Source: Sphingobium chungbukense
Lineage (GTDB): Bacteria; Pseudomonadota; Alphaproteobacteria; Sphingomonadales; Sphingomonadaceae
Assembly: GCF_001005725.1 (NCBI RefSeq)
Contig: NZ_LBIC01000001.1
Coordinates: 248,001 to 312,000 of the forward strand
Direction of reading: 5' to 3'
Length of the DNA: 64,000 nucleotides
Shown piece after piece: positions 1 through 7,683 of the stretch; the stretch's first letter is position 1; each line of letters begins with the position of its first letter. The notes beneath the pieces are model-generated. The model did no database searches, had not been told where the DNA came from, and saw only the letters and a program-made list of their open reading frames with translations. Made by a program: the position numbers and the translations under genes.

Positions 1-9
1 CTGATTAAT

Positions 10-31
10 TATATAGCCTTTTAGCTATATA
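10..31. promoter_or_regulatory. Candidate ArsR operator palindrome
   Basis: Perfect 8-bp inverted repeat TATATAGC and GCTATATA around a 6-bp centre, ending one base before the first possible start codon of the ArsR gene. AT-rich dyads of this form are typical ArsR-family operators, so autoregulation is inferred. The promoter itself lies partly or wholly left of the window. Confidence 0.6.
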
Positions 32-32
32 G

Positions 33-371
33 ATGGAGAGCGATATTTTGCAGCCTGCCGAGCTTGACCGGATTTTCAGCGCCCTCGCCGATCCCACGCG
101 CCGGGCGATCCTCCACCGCCTGGCCAGGGGCGAAGCGACGGTGAACGCACTGGTCGCGCCGTCCGGCCTTCGCCAGCCGACCGTGTCGAAGCATCTGAAG
201 ATATTGGAGGAGGCCGGCCTCGTGTCGCGGGGTCGCGCCGCACAGACCCGGCCGGTGCGGCTGGAACCCGCGCCGCTCAAGGCCGCGGCGCAATGGCTGG
301 GCGATTATGAAGCCTTCTGGAACGCCAGCTACGACCGGCTGGAAGCCTATCTGAAAGGAGAGGAAGCATGA
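33..371 (+). CDS. ArsR-family winged-helix transcriptional regulator
   Basis: A 112-residue protein with the compact ArsR/SmtB fold. It opens with DRIFSALADPTRRAILHRL, and the recognition helix lies in LRQPTVSKHLKILEEAGL at about residues 46-63. I see no cysteine cluster of a metal sensor, so this is probably the non-metal ArsR subgroup that is often paired with SRPBCC proteins. It overlaps the next gene by ATGA and so forms an operon with it. The ATG at 33 has no ribosome binding site upstream. A TTG at 48 has GGAGAG at 35-40 in front of it and may be the real start, giving 107 residues. A dyad directly upstream suggests self-repression. Confidence 0.9.
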   Translation: MESDILQPAELDRIFSALADPTRRAILHRLARGEATVNALVAPSGLRQPTVSKHLKILEEAGLVSRGRAAQTRPVRLEPAPLKAAAQWLGDYEAFWNASYDRLEAYLKGEEA

Positions 372-853
372 GCGACGAACCCCAATCGGTGCGCGAGATT
401 GTCATCACCCGGCTGATCGATGCGCCCGCGCCTCTGGTCTTTGCCGCCCATGCCGATCCGGTGCATGTGAAGCGCTGGTTCGGGCCGGTCGGCTGGCCGC
501 TGACGAAATGCGAGATGGATTTCCGGGTCGGCGGGCGCTTCCGGTTCCAGATGACCAGCAGCGAGGGGGAATTGGGACCGCCCTTTGGCGGCACCTATCT
601 GGAGATCGTGCCCCATGTGCGGATTCGGTACGACAATGGTTTCGAGGCGCCCGGATCGTCGGTGATGGTGACGACGATCAGCTTTGCCGAGGATGCGGAG
701 GGGCGGACATTGCTGACGCACCACACCCTGTTCGAGAGCAAGGCGATGCGGGACGAATATCTGGGCGTCGGCTTCGAGGAAGGGACGAATTCGGGGCTGG
801 ACCAGTTGGAAGGGGTCGTGGCGGAACTGGTGGCGGAGGTCGGTGGGGGTTAG
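368..853 (+). CDS. SRPBCC (AHSA1-like) domain protein
   Basis: A 161-residue protein of the START/Bet v1-like SRPBCC superfamily, Aha1-homology branch. Family marks are the N-terminal REIVITRLIDAPAPLVFAA, the segment HVKRWFGPVGW, FRVGGRFRFQM, and the C-terminal GTNSGLDQLEGVV. Such proteins have a hydrophobic cavity for small ligands, and their substrates are mostly unknown. It is translationally coupled to the ArsR gene (4-bp overlap), the usual arrangement for this pair. The regulator therefore probably controls this gene. The TAG stop codon is also the first three bases of a long palindromic element. Confidence 0.88.
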   Translation: MSDEPQSVREIVITRLIDAPAPLVFAAHADPVHVKRWFGPVGWPLTKCEMDFRVGGRFRFQMTSSEGELGPPFGGTYLEIVPHVRIRYDNGFEAPGSSVMVTTISFAEDAEGRTLLTHHTLFESKAMRDEYLGVGFEEGTNSGLDQLEGVVAELVAEVGGG

Positions 854-996
854 GGCCAATCGACATTTAGATGATGACGAGACGAAAATGGTGGTTTTTC
901 GTGACCCGGAGCGGAGCGTACTAAAAGTACGTGAGCACCGGAAGCACGGAAAAGCGCCATTTGCAGGCCGTCAGGGCTAAATGTCGATTGGCCCTA
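851..996. repeat. Palindromic intergenic element, copy 1
   Basis: Perfect 20-bp inverted arms at 851-870 and 977-996 enclose about 106 bp. The core holds CCGGAGCGGAGCGTACT, a 3-nt spacer, then AGTACGTGAGCACCGGAA, so it contains the small hairpin CGTACT/AGTACG. A second element at 2057-2198 shares this core but has different arms. It sits between two convergent genes and could serve as a two-way terminator. The TAG stop of the upstream gene is the first three bases of the left arm. Confidence 0.85.
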
Positions 997-998
997 GC

Positions 999-1021
999 CC
1001 CTCTCCCCGAAAGGGAGAGGG
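999..1021 (-). terminator. Possible nadA terminator hairpin
   Basis: CCTCTCCC and GGGAGAGG form an 8-bp stem with a short loop just downstream of the nadA stop codon. No clear T-run follows on the nadA strand, so this may act only as a 3' stabiliser or together with the palindrome beside it. Confidence 0.4.
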
Positions 1022-1030
1022 AAAGACAGG

Positions 1031-2017
1031 TCAGCGGTTGCCCAGATCGCCCTGCCCGACCGTGCCGCTCGCCATTTCCAGCATCCGGTCGAGGCTCTTT
1101 TTCGCGCCAAGGCGCAGTTCTTCGTCCATCTCGATGCGGGGCTGGAGGTCGCGCAGCGCCAGATACAGCTTTTCCATCGTGTTGAGCGCCATGTACGGGC
1201 AGATATTGCAGTTGCAATTGCCGTCCGCGCCGGGCGCGCCGATGAAGGTCTTTTCCGGCACCGCCTTCTGCATCTGGTGGATGATGTGCGGTTCGGTGGC
1301 GACGATCAGCGTGTCGCCGGGCATGGTCTTCGAAAATTCCAATATGCCGCTGGTCGAGCCGACATAATCGGCATGGTCGACGATATAGGGCGGGCATTCC
1401 GGATGCGCGGCGATCGGCGCGTCCGGGTGCTGGGCCTTCAATTTCAGCAATTCGGTCTCGCTGAACGCCTCATGCACGATGCACACGCCCGGCCAGAGCA
1501 GCATGTCCCGGCACAGCTTGCGCTTGAGATAGCCGCCCAGATGCTTGTCGGGGCCGAAGATGATCTTCTGCTCCTTCGGGATCTGCGCAAGGATCTTTTC
1601 CGCCGACGAACTGGTGACGATGATGTCGGAAAGCGCCTTCACCTCGGCCGAGCAGTTGATGTAGCTCAAGGCGATATGATCGGGATGGGCTTCGCGGAAG
1701 GCCTTGAACTGGGCGGGCGGGCAACTGTCCTCCAGGCTGCAACCGGCGTCCATGTCGGGCAGGACGACGATCTTCTCAGGGCTGAGGATTTTCGCGGTTT
1801 CAGCCATGAAGCGCACGCCGCAGAAGGCGATCACGTCCGCGTCCGTCTCCGCCGCCTTGCGCGAGAGTTCGAGGGAGTCGCCGACGAAATCGGACAGGTC
1901 CTGGATTTCGGGCTTCTGATAATAATGGCCGAGGATGACGGCGTTGCGTTCCTTGCGCAGCCGGTCGATCTCCGCGCGCAGGTCGATCCCCTGCGGGATG
2001 GTGGTCATCGCAGTCAT
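1031..2017 (-). CDS. nadA: Quinolinate synthase NadA
   Basis: Makes quinolinate from iminoaspartate and dihydroxyacetone phosphate in de novo NAD synthesis. It is a cytoplasmic [4Fe-4S] enzyme. About 328 residues, normal for the family. It shows ILGHYYQKPEIQD near residue 28, MDAGCSLEDSCPP near residue 90 (first cluster cysteine), AAHPECPPY (second) and CNCNICPYM near the C-terminus (third). The ATG at 2017 is preceded by GAGGAG at good spacing. An upstream in-frame extension is possible but would run into the palindromic element, so I reject it. No nadB or nadC is nearby. Confidence 0.95.
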   Translation of the reverse strand: MTAMTTIPQGIDLRAEIDRLRKERNAVILGHYYQKPEIQDLSDFVGDSLELSRKAAETDADVIAFCGVRFMAETAKILSPEKIVVLPDMDAGCSLEDSCPPAQFKAFREAHPDHIALSYINCSAEVKALSDIIVTSSSAEKILAQIPKEQKIIFGPDKHLGGYLKRKLCRDMLLWPGVCIVHEAFSETELLKLKAQHPDAPIAAHPECPPYIVDHADYVGSTSGILEFSKTMPGDTLIVATEPHIIHQMQKAVPEKTFIGAPGADGNCNCNICPYMALNTMEKLYLALRDLQPRIEMDEELRLGAKKSLDRMLEMASGTVGQGDLGNR

Positions 2018-2056
2018 GTGCCTCACTCCTCTCGGCCTCCACGCGCACCCCCTCGA

Positions 2057-2198
2057 GGGCTGCCCCGGCATGGCGTTCAGATGGTGCCGAGAAGTGTGAT
2101 TTTCGAGTACCGGAGCGCAGCGTACTTCAGTACGTGAGCACCGGAACGAAGAAAATCGCGCTTCGCAGGCCCGTATGGACGCCATGCCGGGGCAGCCC
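2057..2198. repeat. Palindromic intergenic element, copy 2
   Basis: Perfect 20-bp inverted arms at 2057-2076 and 2179-2198, unrelated in sequence to those of the copy at 851-996. The core is shared: CCGGAGCGCAGCGTACT, then AGTACGTGAGCACCGGAA, again with the CGTACT/AGTACG mini-hairpin. The right arm abuts the TAG stop of the DUF4230 gene (2199-2201, reverse strand). It lies between that gene and nadA and could end its transcript. Confidence 0.85.
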
Positions 2199-2918
2199 CT
2201 AGCGGGACTGTCGCTTGTTGGCCAGTACCTCGTTGATCGGTGTCGTGACGTCCCATTGGTCGCGATTCCTGTCGGTGCGTTCCGGCGGGAAGGTGACGAT
2301 CACCCGCGCGTCGCCATAGCCGAGCGCCCCAAGCGGCGCGCCGAGCAGCCTGCCGAGCGCAGCGCGGCCATAATCGCGGGCCTGCGCCATGCGTTCGGGC
2401 GAGCGGGCCTCCTTTTCGGCGCGGCCCTGCGCATGGGCCGAGGTGCGGCGGCTGAGTTCCTCGCCCGCCTTGCGGGTGACGATGAGACCGTTGGTCTGGA
2501 CCAGCGTGCGGCGGCTTTCGTCGATATTGGGGCGGCCCGGCTTCACATCGGGCGCGTTGACGATGAGCGTGCGGGTCTTCCCATTCCATTCCAGGTCGCT
2601 GGCGTCGATGCCGCTCACATCGATGAAATAATCCACCGAGAAGGGCATTTTGACGACCTGATCGGACTTGAGCCAGCCGAAGCCGCGCACATCCTGCGCC
2701 GTGCTCTGGATCGTGCCGGAGAGTTCGGACACCTTGAGGCTGGCGGCGCCCGCGAAACGCTCCGCAATGAGCTTCGTGACGGCGGTGCCGTCATCCTCCA
2801 CGCTTACCGCATAGTCGCGCTGATAGCGGTGCCAGCCGACCAGCATGGCCGCGCCGACGATCAGGAGCAGCAGCGCGGCGGCGATGGCCCCCGCATGGCG
2901 TTTCAACGCAACTGCCAT
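2199..2918 (-). CDS. DUF4230 membrane-anchored protein
   Basis: A 239-residue protein of the DUF4230 family, function unknown. Residues 9-28 form one hydrophobic segment (AGAIAAALLLLIVGAAMLVG) after a basic start. The rest looks soluble and probably extracytoplasmic, with VKMPFSVDYFIDVSGI in the middle typical of the family. It overlaps the hydrolase gene upstream by 16 bp and is probably cotranscribed with it. The downstream palindrome likely ends the transcript. Confidence 0.75.
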   Translation of the reverse strand: MAVALKRHAGAIAAALLLLIVGAAMLVGWHRYQRDYAVSVEDDGTAVTKLIAERFAGAASLKVSELSGTIQSTAQDVRGFGWLKSDQVVKMPFSVDYFIDVSGIDASDLEWNGKTRTLIVNAPDVKPGRPNIDESRRTLVQTNGLIVTRKAGEELSRRTSAHAQGRAEKEARSPERMAQARDYGRAALGRLLGAPLGALGYGDARVIVTFPPERTDRNRDQWDVTTPINEVLANKRQSR

Positions 2919-3781
2919 CGCCCATCCCCCGTCGCGGCGGCGATGCCGCGTCCGTCGAGGTCGATGAGATGCGCGAGGACCGAGCGCCCCGCGGCGCTGT
3001 GCAGGCGCGGGTCGACGCCCTTGTACATTTCAACGACCATATCGGGGATTTCCGAGGCGCCGTTGCGTTCGAGGAAGCGCACGATCTGGCCCTCGCGCTG
3101 CTTGCGGTGGCCCATCATGCCGCGCACGAGGCGTTGGGGACTTTCCACCGGATCGCCATGCGCCGGATAGTAGATCGCGTCGGTCCGGTCGAGCAGCCGC
3201 TGCATCGAGGTCATATAGGCCGCCATGTCGCCGTCCGGGGGCGAAACGATGCTGGTGGACCAGCCCATCACATGGTCGCCGGTGAAGAGGGCCTCTTCCT
3301 CCAGCAGGGCGAAGCAGAGATGGTTGGAGGTGTGGCCGGGCGTGGCGACGGCGGCGAGCGTCCAGCCCAGGCCGCCAATCCGTTCGCCATCCTTCAGCAC
3401 CCGGTCGGGGCGGTAGGCGGCGTCGAACGCCGCGTCGGCGCGGGGGCCGTCATCGTCGAGCGTCAGCGGCGCGCAGCCGATGATCGGGGCGCCGGTCCGG
3501 GCACTGAGCGGCGCAGCGGCGGGGCTGTGGTCGCGATGGGTGTGGGTGCACAGGATCGCCGTGACCGGGCGGCCGTCGATCGCGTCGAGCAGCGCGGCGA
3601 GATGCGCCGGATCGTCCGGGCCGGGATCGATGACGGCAACCTCTTCCACGCCCACGACATAGGTCTGCGTGCCGGTATAGGTGAAGGGCGAGGGATTGGG
3701 CGCCAGCACGCGCGCCACCAGCGGGGACAGCCGCATCAGCGTGCCCGTGGGAAGATCGGCCAGGTCGAAGGGAGTTGCCAT
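2903..3781 (-). CDS. Metallo-beta-lactamase-fold hydrolase (LACTB2-like)
   Basis: About 292 residues. The zinc site is THTHRDHSPAA (HxHxDH) in the middle, followed by ATPGHTSNHLC and FTGDHVMGWSTS, which supply the later ligands. The C-terminal third (GRSVLAHLIDL and around it) fits the winged-helix tail of the LACTB2 branch, whose characterised members are endoribonucleases or thioesterase-like hydrolases. The substrate cannot be told from sequence. The ATG at 3781 gives the MATPFDLADLP start. It is divergent from xerC (65 bp between starts) and overlaps the DUF4230 gene. Confidence 0.85.
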   Translation of the reverse strand: MATPFDLADLPTGTLMRLSPLVARVLAPNPSPFTYTGTQTYVVGVEEVAVIDPGPDDPAHLAALLDAIDGRPVTAILCTHTHRDHSPAAAPLSARTGAPIIGCAPLTLDDDGPRADAAFDAAYRPDRVLKDGERIGGLGWTLAAVATPGHTSNHLCFALLEEEALFTGDHVMGWSTSIVSPPDGDMAAYMTSMQRLLDRTDAIYYPAHGDPVESPQRLVRGMMGHRKQREGQIVRFLERNGASEIPDMVVEMYKGVDPRLHSAAGRSVLAHLIDLDGRGIAAATGDGRWQLR

Positions 3782-3846
3782 GTCCATCCCCATGTGCCCA
3801 TTTTCGGGCGGTTTTCAAGGGCGATCCCCTGCCCTACAGTGCCGGG

Positions 3847-4743
3847 ATGACGGCTTCAGGCGATCTTTGCGAACAGTGGCGGCGGCATCTGGCGCTCGAC
3901 CGGCGGCGGTCGGTGCATACGGTGCGGGCCTATATGGCGACCGCCGAGCGGCTGGTCGCCTTCCTGGAGGAGCATCGCGGCGAGGCCGTGACGGCGGCGA
4001 TGCTGGCGGGGGTCGAGCAGGCGGATTTGCGGGCCTTCCTCACCGCCCGGCGGATGGACGGGATCGGCAATGTGTCGGCGGCGCGGGAATTGTCCGCGGT
4101 GCGCGGATTCCTGAAGTTCGTGGGCGGCGAGGATGCGCGGGTGCCGTTGATGAAAGGACCAAGGGTGAAGCGCGGGCTGCCGCGCCCGGTGTCGCCGGAC
4201 GAGGCTGTCGCGCTGGCGGAGGACATTGCCGAAACGGCGCGCGAGCCGTGGATCGGGGCGCGGGACTGGGCGGTGCTGCTGCTGCTTTACGGCGCGGGAC
4301 TGCGCATCGGGGAGGCGATGGGGCTGAACGGGGCGGTGCTGCCGCTGGGCGAGACGCTGCGGGTGACGGGCAAGCGGGGCAAGACGCGCATCGTGCCCCT
4401 GCTGCCCAGGGTGCGGGAGGCGATCGAGGCCTATGTGGCGCTATGCCCCTTCGGGACGGAGAAAGACGCGCCGCTGTTCCGGGGGACACGGGGCGGGCCG
4501 CTGTCGCCCGCGCTGATCCGCCGGGCGGTGCAGGGGGCGCGGGGGCGGCTGGGGCTGTCGGACCGGACGACGCCGCATGCGTTGCGGCACAGCTTCGCCA
4601 CGCATCTGCTGGGGCGCGGGGCGGATTTGCGGTCGTTGCAGGAATTGCTGGGCCATGCCAGCCTGTCCTCTACCCAGATCTATACGCAGGTGGATGCGGC
4701 GCATCTGCTGGACGTCTACCGGAATGCGCATCCCCGGGCTTAG
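3847..4743 (+). CDS. xerC: Tyrosine recombinase XerC
   Basis: A 298-residue site-specific recombinase that resolves chromosome dimers with XerD at the dif site. The N-terminal SAM-like core-binding domain is residues 1-90. The catalytic set is complete: R in GAGLRIGEA, K in TGKRGKTRIVP, H and R in HALRHSFATHLL, H in LGHASLSS, and the nucleophile Y in TQIYTQVD. The length and the chromosomal housekeeping neighbours favour XerC over a mobile-element integrase. Its TAG stop forms the first three bases of a perfect palindrome. Confidence 0.88.
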   Translation: MTASGDLCEQWRRHLALDRRRSVHTVRAYMATAERLVAFLEEHRGEAVTAAMLAGVEQADLRAFLTARRMDGIGNVSAARELSAVRGFLKFVGGEDARVPLMKGPRVKRGLPRPVSPDEAVALAEDIAETAREPWIGARDWAVLLLLYGAGLRIGEAMGLNGAVLPLGETLRVTGKRGKTRIVPLLPRVREAIEAYVALCPFGTEKDAPLFRGTRGGPLSPALIRRAVQGARGRLGLSDRTTPHALRHSFATHLLGRGADLRSLQELLGHASLSSTQIYTQVDAAHLLDVYRNAHPRA

Positions 4744-4842
4744 AGCGGCCGATCTGATTGAATCAGATCGGCCGCTCTAAGTCTTTTATTTGCTGCGATT
4801 TCTTAACCGTCAGATGATGCCATCTGACTGGAAATCGCTCTA
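4741..4842. repeat. Convergent palindromic element between xerC and dedA
   Basis: The left half is a perfect palindrome with 19-bp arms at 4741-4759 and 4761-4779 around one base. The right half (about 4795-4842, read on the reverse strand) starts TAGAGCGATTTCCAGTCAGA and contains CAGATG/CATCTG. Both halves begin with TAGAGCG, and in both the TAG is the stop codon of the adjoining gene (xerC and the DedA gene). A stretch CTTTTATTT follows the left palindrome, so it also looks like an intrinsic terminator for xerC. Confidence 0.8.
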
Positions 4843-5439
4843 GCCACGCGGTTTCCACGTCGCGAGACGCCAGAGATAGAAGACGACCGCGCCGATCACG
4901 CAGGCCGTGGCCGCCGGGCCGACATATTTGTCGATGTCGCGGAAATTCTGGCCAAGGACGAAGCCCGCATAGGCGAGGATGATATTCCAGATGAGGGCGC
5001 CCCCGGTCGTCCAGAGCAGGAAGCGGACATGGCCCATCCGGAACAGCCCGGCGGGCAGCGAGATCATCGTGCGGAAGGCGGGCATGAAGCGGAACACGAA
5101 CACGACGATCTGGCCATATTTGCCGAAGATATGGTCGAGCTTTTCGACGTCATGCCATTCCAGCGTGGCCCAGCGGCCATAGCGGTCGACCAGCGGCTTC
5201 AGCCGGCCGAAGCCCAGATAATGGCCGATCAGATACCAGAAATAATTGCCGATGGTTGTGCCCACGGTGCCCGCGAAGAGCAGCAGCCCCATGTCCATGC
5301 GCCCCTGTCCGACGCGGATGCCGCCGATCCCCATGATGAGTTCGGAGGGGATTGGCGGGAAGACGTTTTCGATCACCATCAGGGCGAAAATGCCCCAATA
5401 GCCGCCCGCGTCGATCAGGCGGAGGACCCAGTCGGTCAT
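4840..5439 (-). CDS. DedA family membrane protein
   Basis: A 199-residue inner-membrane protein of the DedA/SNARE-associated (VTT) family. Members act in lipid (undecaprenyl phosphate or phospholipid) translocation and membrane homeostasis. Marks are the N-terminal ENVFPPIPSELIMGIGG, the conserved GTTIGNYFWYLIGHYLG, and the arginine motif FVFRFMPAFRTMISLPAG, followed by hydrophobic C-terminal helices. The physiological substrate of this copy is unknown. It lies 16 bp downstream of gshB on the same strand, so it may share its transcript. Confidence 0.88.
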   Translation of the reverse strand: MTDWVLRLIDAGGYWGIFALMVIENVFPPIPSELIMGIGGIRVGQGRMDMGLLLFAGTVGTTIGNYFWYLIGHYLGFGRLKPLVDRYGRWATLEWHDVEKLDHIFGKYGQIVVFVFRFMPAFRTMISLPAGLFRMGHVRFLLWTTGGALIWNIILAYAGFVLGQNFRDIDKYVGPAATACVIGAVVFYLWRLATWKPRG

Positions 5440-5455
5440 GATGCGGCGTGGCGGT

Positions 5456-6430
5456 TCAGGCGGCCGCCCGCGCCGCCAGCCGGGCGTCGATCGCGTCCCA
5501 GATCATGCCGCCGGTGTCGGTGCCGTTGAAGGCGTCGATCGAGACGATGCCCGTCGGGGAGGTCACGTTGATCTCCGTCAGCCACTCGCCGCCGATCACG
5601 TCGATGCCGACGAAGAGCAGGCCGCGGCGCTTGAGTTCCGGGCCAAGGGCTTCGCAGATTTCCAGTTCGCGCTCGGTCAGCACGGTCTTCGCCGCCGAAC
5701 CGCCGACGGCGAGGTTGGACCGGATCTCGCCCGCGCCGGGGATGCGGTTGACCGCGCCCGCGACTTCGCCGTCGACCAGCACGATGCGCTTGTCGCCTTC
5801 CGCGACGCCGGGAATGAAGGCCTGGACCATGAAGGGCTCGACCCAGGAGGCGTTGAACAGTTCCACCAGCGCGGACAGATTCGCGCCGGACCGCCCGACA
5901 TGGAAGACGGCGTTGCCCGCATTGCCGTAGAGCGGCTTCACCACGACTTCACCATGCTGGGCGAGGAAGGATTTCACTTCCTCCAGATCGCGGGTGATCA
6001 TGGTCGGCGGCATGAAGCGCGCATAATCGAGCACGAACAGCTTTTCCGGCGCGTTGCGGACGGAAGCCGGGTCGTTCACCACCAGCGTTTCGGCTTGCAC
6101 CCGCTCCAGCAGGTGCGTGGCGGTGATGTAGCTCAGGTCGAAGGGCGGGTCCTGCCGCATCAGCACGACGTCGACATCGCGGCCAAGGTCCAGCATTTCC
6201 GGCGCGCCGAAGACATAATGGTCGCCCTCCACCTTCTGCACCTTCACAGGACGCGCCTTCGCCAGCACGCGGCCGTCGCGGTAGGTGAGGTCGGTGGCGA
6301 GATAATGATAGAGGCGATGCCCCCGCGCCTGCCCCGCCAGCATGATATGGAAGGTCGAATCGCCGCCGATCCTGATCCCCTCCATCGGGTCCATCTGCAC
6401 GGCGACGGTGAGCGGGTTGAGCTGGGTCAT
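5456..6430 (-). CDS. gshB: Glutathione synthetase GshB
   Basis: A 324-residue ATP-grasp ligase joining gamma-glutamylcysteine and glycine to make glutathione. The N-terminal family segment is VAVQMDPMEGI. Further on are VLMRQDPPFDLSYI, VVVKPLYGNAGNAVF (ATP-binding lysine and glycine-rich loop), RIPGAGEIRSNLAVGG and a C-terminal TEINVTSPTG that provides Mg and substrate contacts. The ATG at 6430 gives the family N-terminus MTQLNPLTVAVQMDP. It follows yraN in the common rsmI-yraN-gshB order. Confidence 0.95.
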   Translation of the reverse strand: MTQLNPLTVAVQMDPMEGIRIGGDSTFHIMLAGQARGHRLYHYLATDLTYRDGRVLAKARPVKVQKVEGDHYVFGAPEMLDLGRDVDVVLMRQDPPFDLSYITATHLLERVQAETLVVNDPASVRNAPEKLFVLDYARFMPPTMITRDLEEVKSFLAQHGEVVVKPLYGNAGNAVFHVGRSGANLSALVELFNASWVEPFMVQAFIPGVAEGDKRIVLVDGEVAGAVNRIPGAGEIRSNLAVGGSAAKTVLTERELEICEALGPELKRRGLLFVGIDVIGGEWLTEINVTSPTGIVSIDAFNGTDTGGMIWDAIDARLAARAAA

Positions 6431-6479
6431 GGGCGTCTTCAGTTCCTTCCGTTGGCGGCCAAAAAACCGGAAGGCAGCC

Positions 6480-6833
6480 TTACCCCCCGTGCCAGACATT
6501 GGCCAGATGGCGCGGCGGACGGCCCGGCGCAAGGAGCATCACGTCGATTCGCATGTCGTCGCCCGGTTTTGCGAGCTGGTGGAAGAGGATTTCCGCCGCC
6601 GCCGCGACGCGGGAGAGGCGGCGTTCGTCGATGGCAAGGTCGAGACCGGCGCTGGTGGCGCGGGCCTTGACCTCGACGAAGGCCAGCATATTGCCGCGCC
6701 GGGCGACGAGATCGACTTCCCCTGCCGGCGTGCGCATCCGGCGGCCGACGATCTGCCAGCCCTTGAGGCGCAGCCACCAGCCGGCGATGCGCTCGGCCTG
6801 GCGCCCACGCCTTTCGGCGGTCTGTTTCTTCAC
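6480..6833 (-). CDS. YraN/UPF0102 family nuclease-fold protein
   Basis: A 117-residue protein of the UPF0102 family, which has an endonuclease-like PD-(D/E)XK fold (Holliday junction resolvase related) and no settled function. The motif is GEVDLVARRGNMLAFVEVKA, holding the D, E and K expected at the active site. It starts at GTG 6833, which overlaps the rsmI stop as GTGA, so translation is coupled. The rsmI neighbourhood is the usual one. Confidence 0.9.
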   Translation of the reverse strand: MKKQTAERRGRQAERIAGWWLRLKGWQIVGRRMRTPAGEVDLVARRGNMLAFVEVKARATSAGLDLAIDERRLSRVAAAAEILFHQLAKPGDDMRIDVMLLAPGRPPRHLANVWHGG

Positions 6834-7672
6834 CCCTTGAGTTCCAGCGCGCGGTCGTAAAGGGCGCGGCGGTCGAGGCCGAGTTTCTTCGCCACCTCCC
6901 CCGCCGCCTTGGAGACGGGGAGGCGTTGCATCGCTTCGAGCAAGGCCGCGTCGGCATCCTCGGCGCTGGCGGGGGGTGCTTCGCCGGGCGGGCCGACGGT
7001 GACGACGATCTCCCCCCTGGGCGGCGCGTCGGCATAACGGGCGGAAAGTTCGGTGAGCGTGCCGGTGGCGGTTTCCTCGAACGCCTTGCTGATCTCGCGC
7101 GAGACGGCGGCTTCGCGGTCGCCCAGATGCTCCGCCATGGCGGCGAGGCTTTCCGACAGGCGCGGGCCGCTTTCGTAGAAGACCAGCGTGGCGCGCAGGG
7201 CGGCGACTTCGGCAAGGGCGTCGCCGCGCGCCTTCTGCTTGGAGGGCAGGAAGCCCATGAACAGGAAGCGGTCGGTGGGGAGGCCCGAGAGCGTCAGCGC
7301 GGCGATCGCGGCGCTGGGGCCGGGCAGCGTCGTGATCCGGCGTCCGGCGGCGCGGGCGTCGCGCACCAGCTTGTAGCCCGGATCGGAGATCAGCGGGGTT
7401 CCGGCGTCGGAAAGCAGCGCGACCGATTCGCTCGCCATCCGTTCGATCAGGCGCAGGCGCACCGCTTCGGCGCTATGGTCGTGATAGGGGACCATCGGCC
7501 GGTCGGACCCGGCATGGCGCAGCAGCCGTGCGCTGACCCGTGTATCTTCCACGGCGACCACATCGGCCAGCCGCAGGACTTCGGCCGCGCGAGGGGTTAG
7601 GTCTCCAAGGTTGCCGATCGGCCCCGCAACGATGTAAAGCCCAGCCTCAAGACGCATAATATCAGTTTCCAT
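6830..7672 (-). CDS. rsmI: 16S rRNA (cytidine1402-2'-O)-methyltransferase RsmI
   Basis: An SAM-dependent tetrapyrrole-methylase-fold enzyme that modifies C1402 in the ribosomal P site. It shows YIVAGPIGNLGDLTPRA at the N-terminus, VEDTRVSARLL, LLSDAGTPLISDPG and FMGFLPSK, and a C-terminal helix-turn-helix-like tail (EVAKKLGLDRRALYDRAL). Two starts are possible: ATG 7672 (280 aa) and ATG 7657 (275 aa). Neither has a strong Shine-Dalgarno site. It is divergent from lppC, with only about 11 bp between the outer start codons. Confidence 0.94.
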   Translation of the reverse strand: METDIMRLEAGLYIVAGPIGNLGDLTPRAAEVLRLADVVAVEDTRVSARLLRHAGSDRPMVPYHDHSAEAVRLRLIERMASESVALLSDAGTPLISDPGYKLVRDARAAGRRITTLPGPSAAIAALTLSGLPTDRFLFMGFLPSKQKARGDALAEVAALRATLVFYESGPRLSESLAAMAEHLGDREAAVSREISKAFEETATGTLTELSARYADAPPRGEIVVTVGPPGEAPPASAEDADAALLEAMQRLPVSKAAGEVAKKLGLDRRALYDRALELKG

Positions 7673-7683
7673 AAGGACGCCAG

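Noticed and set aside
3847-4743. Integrase of a mobile element
   Set aside because: Complete XerC motif set, length of about 298 aa, housekeeping neighbours and no att repeats or cargo.
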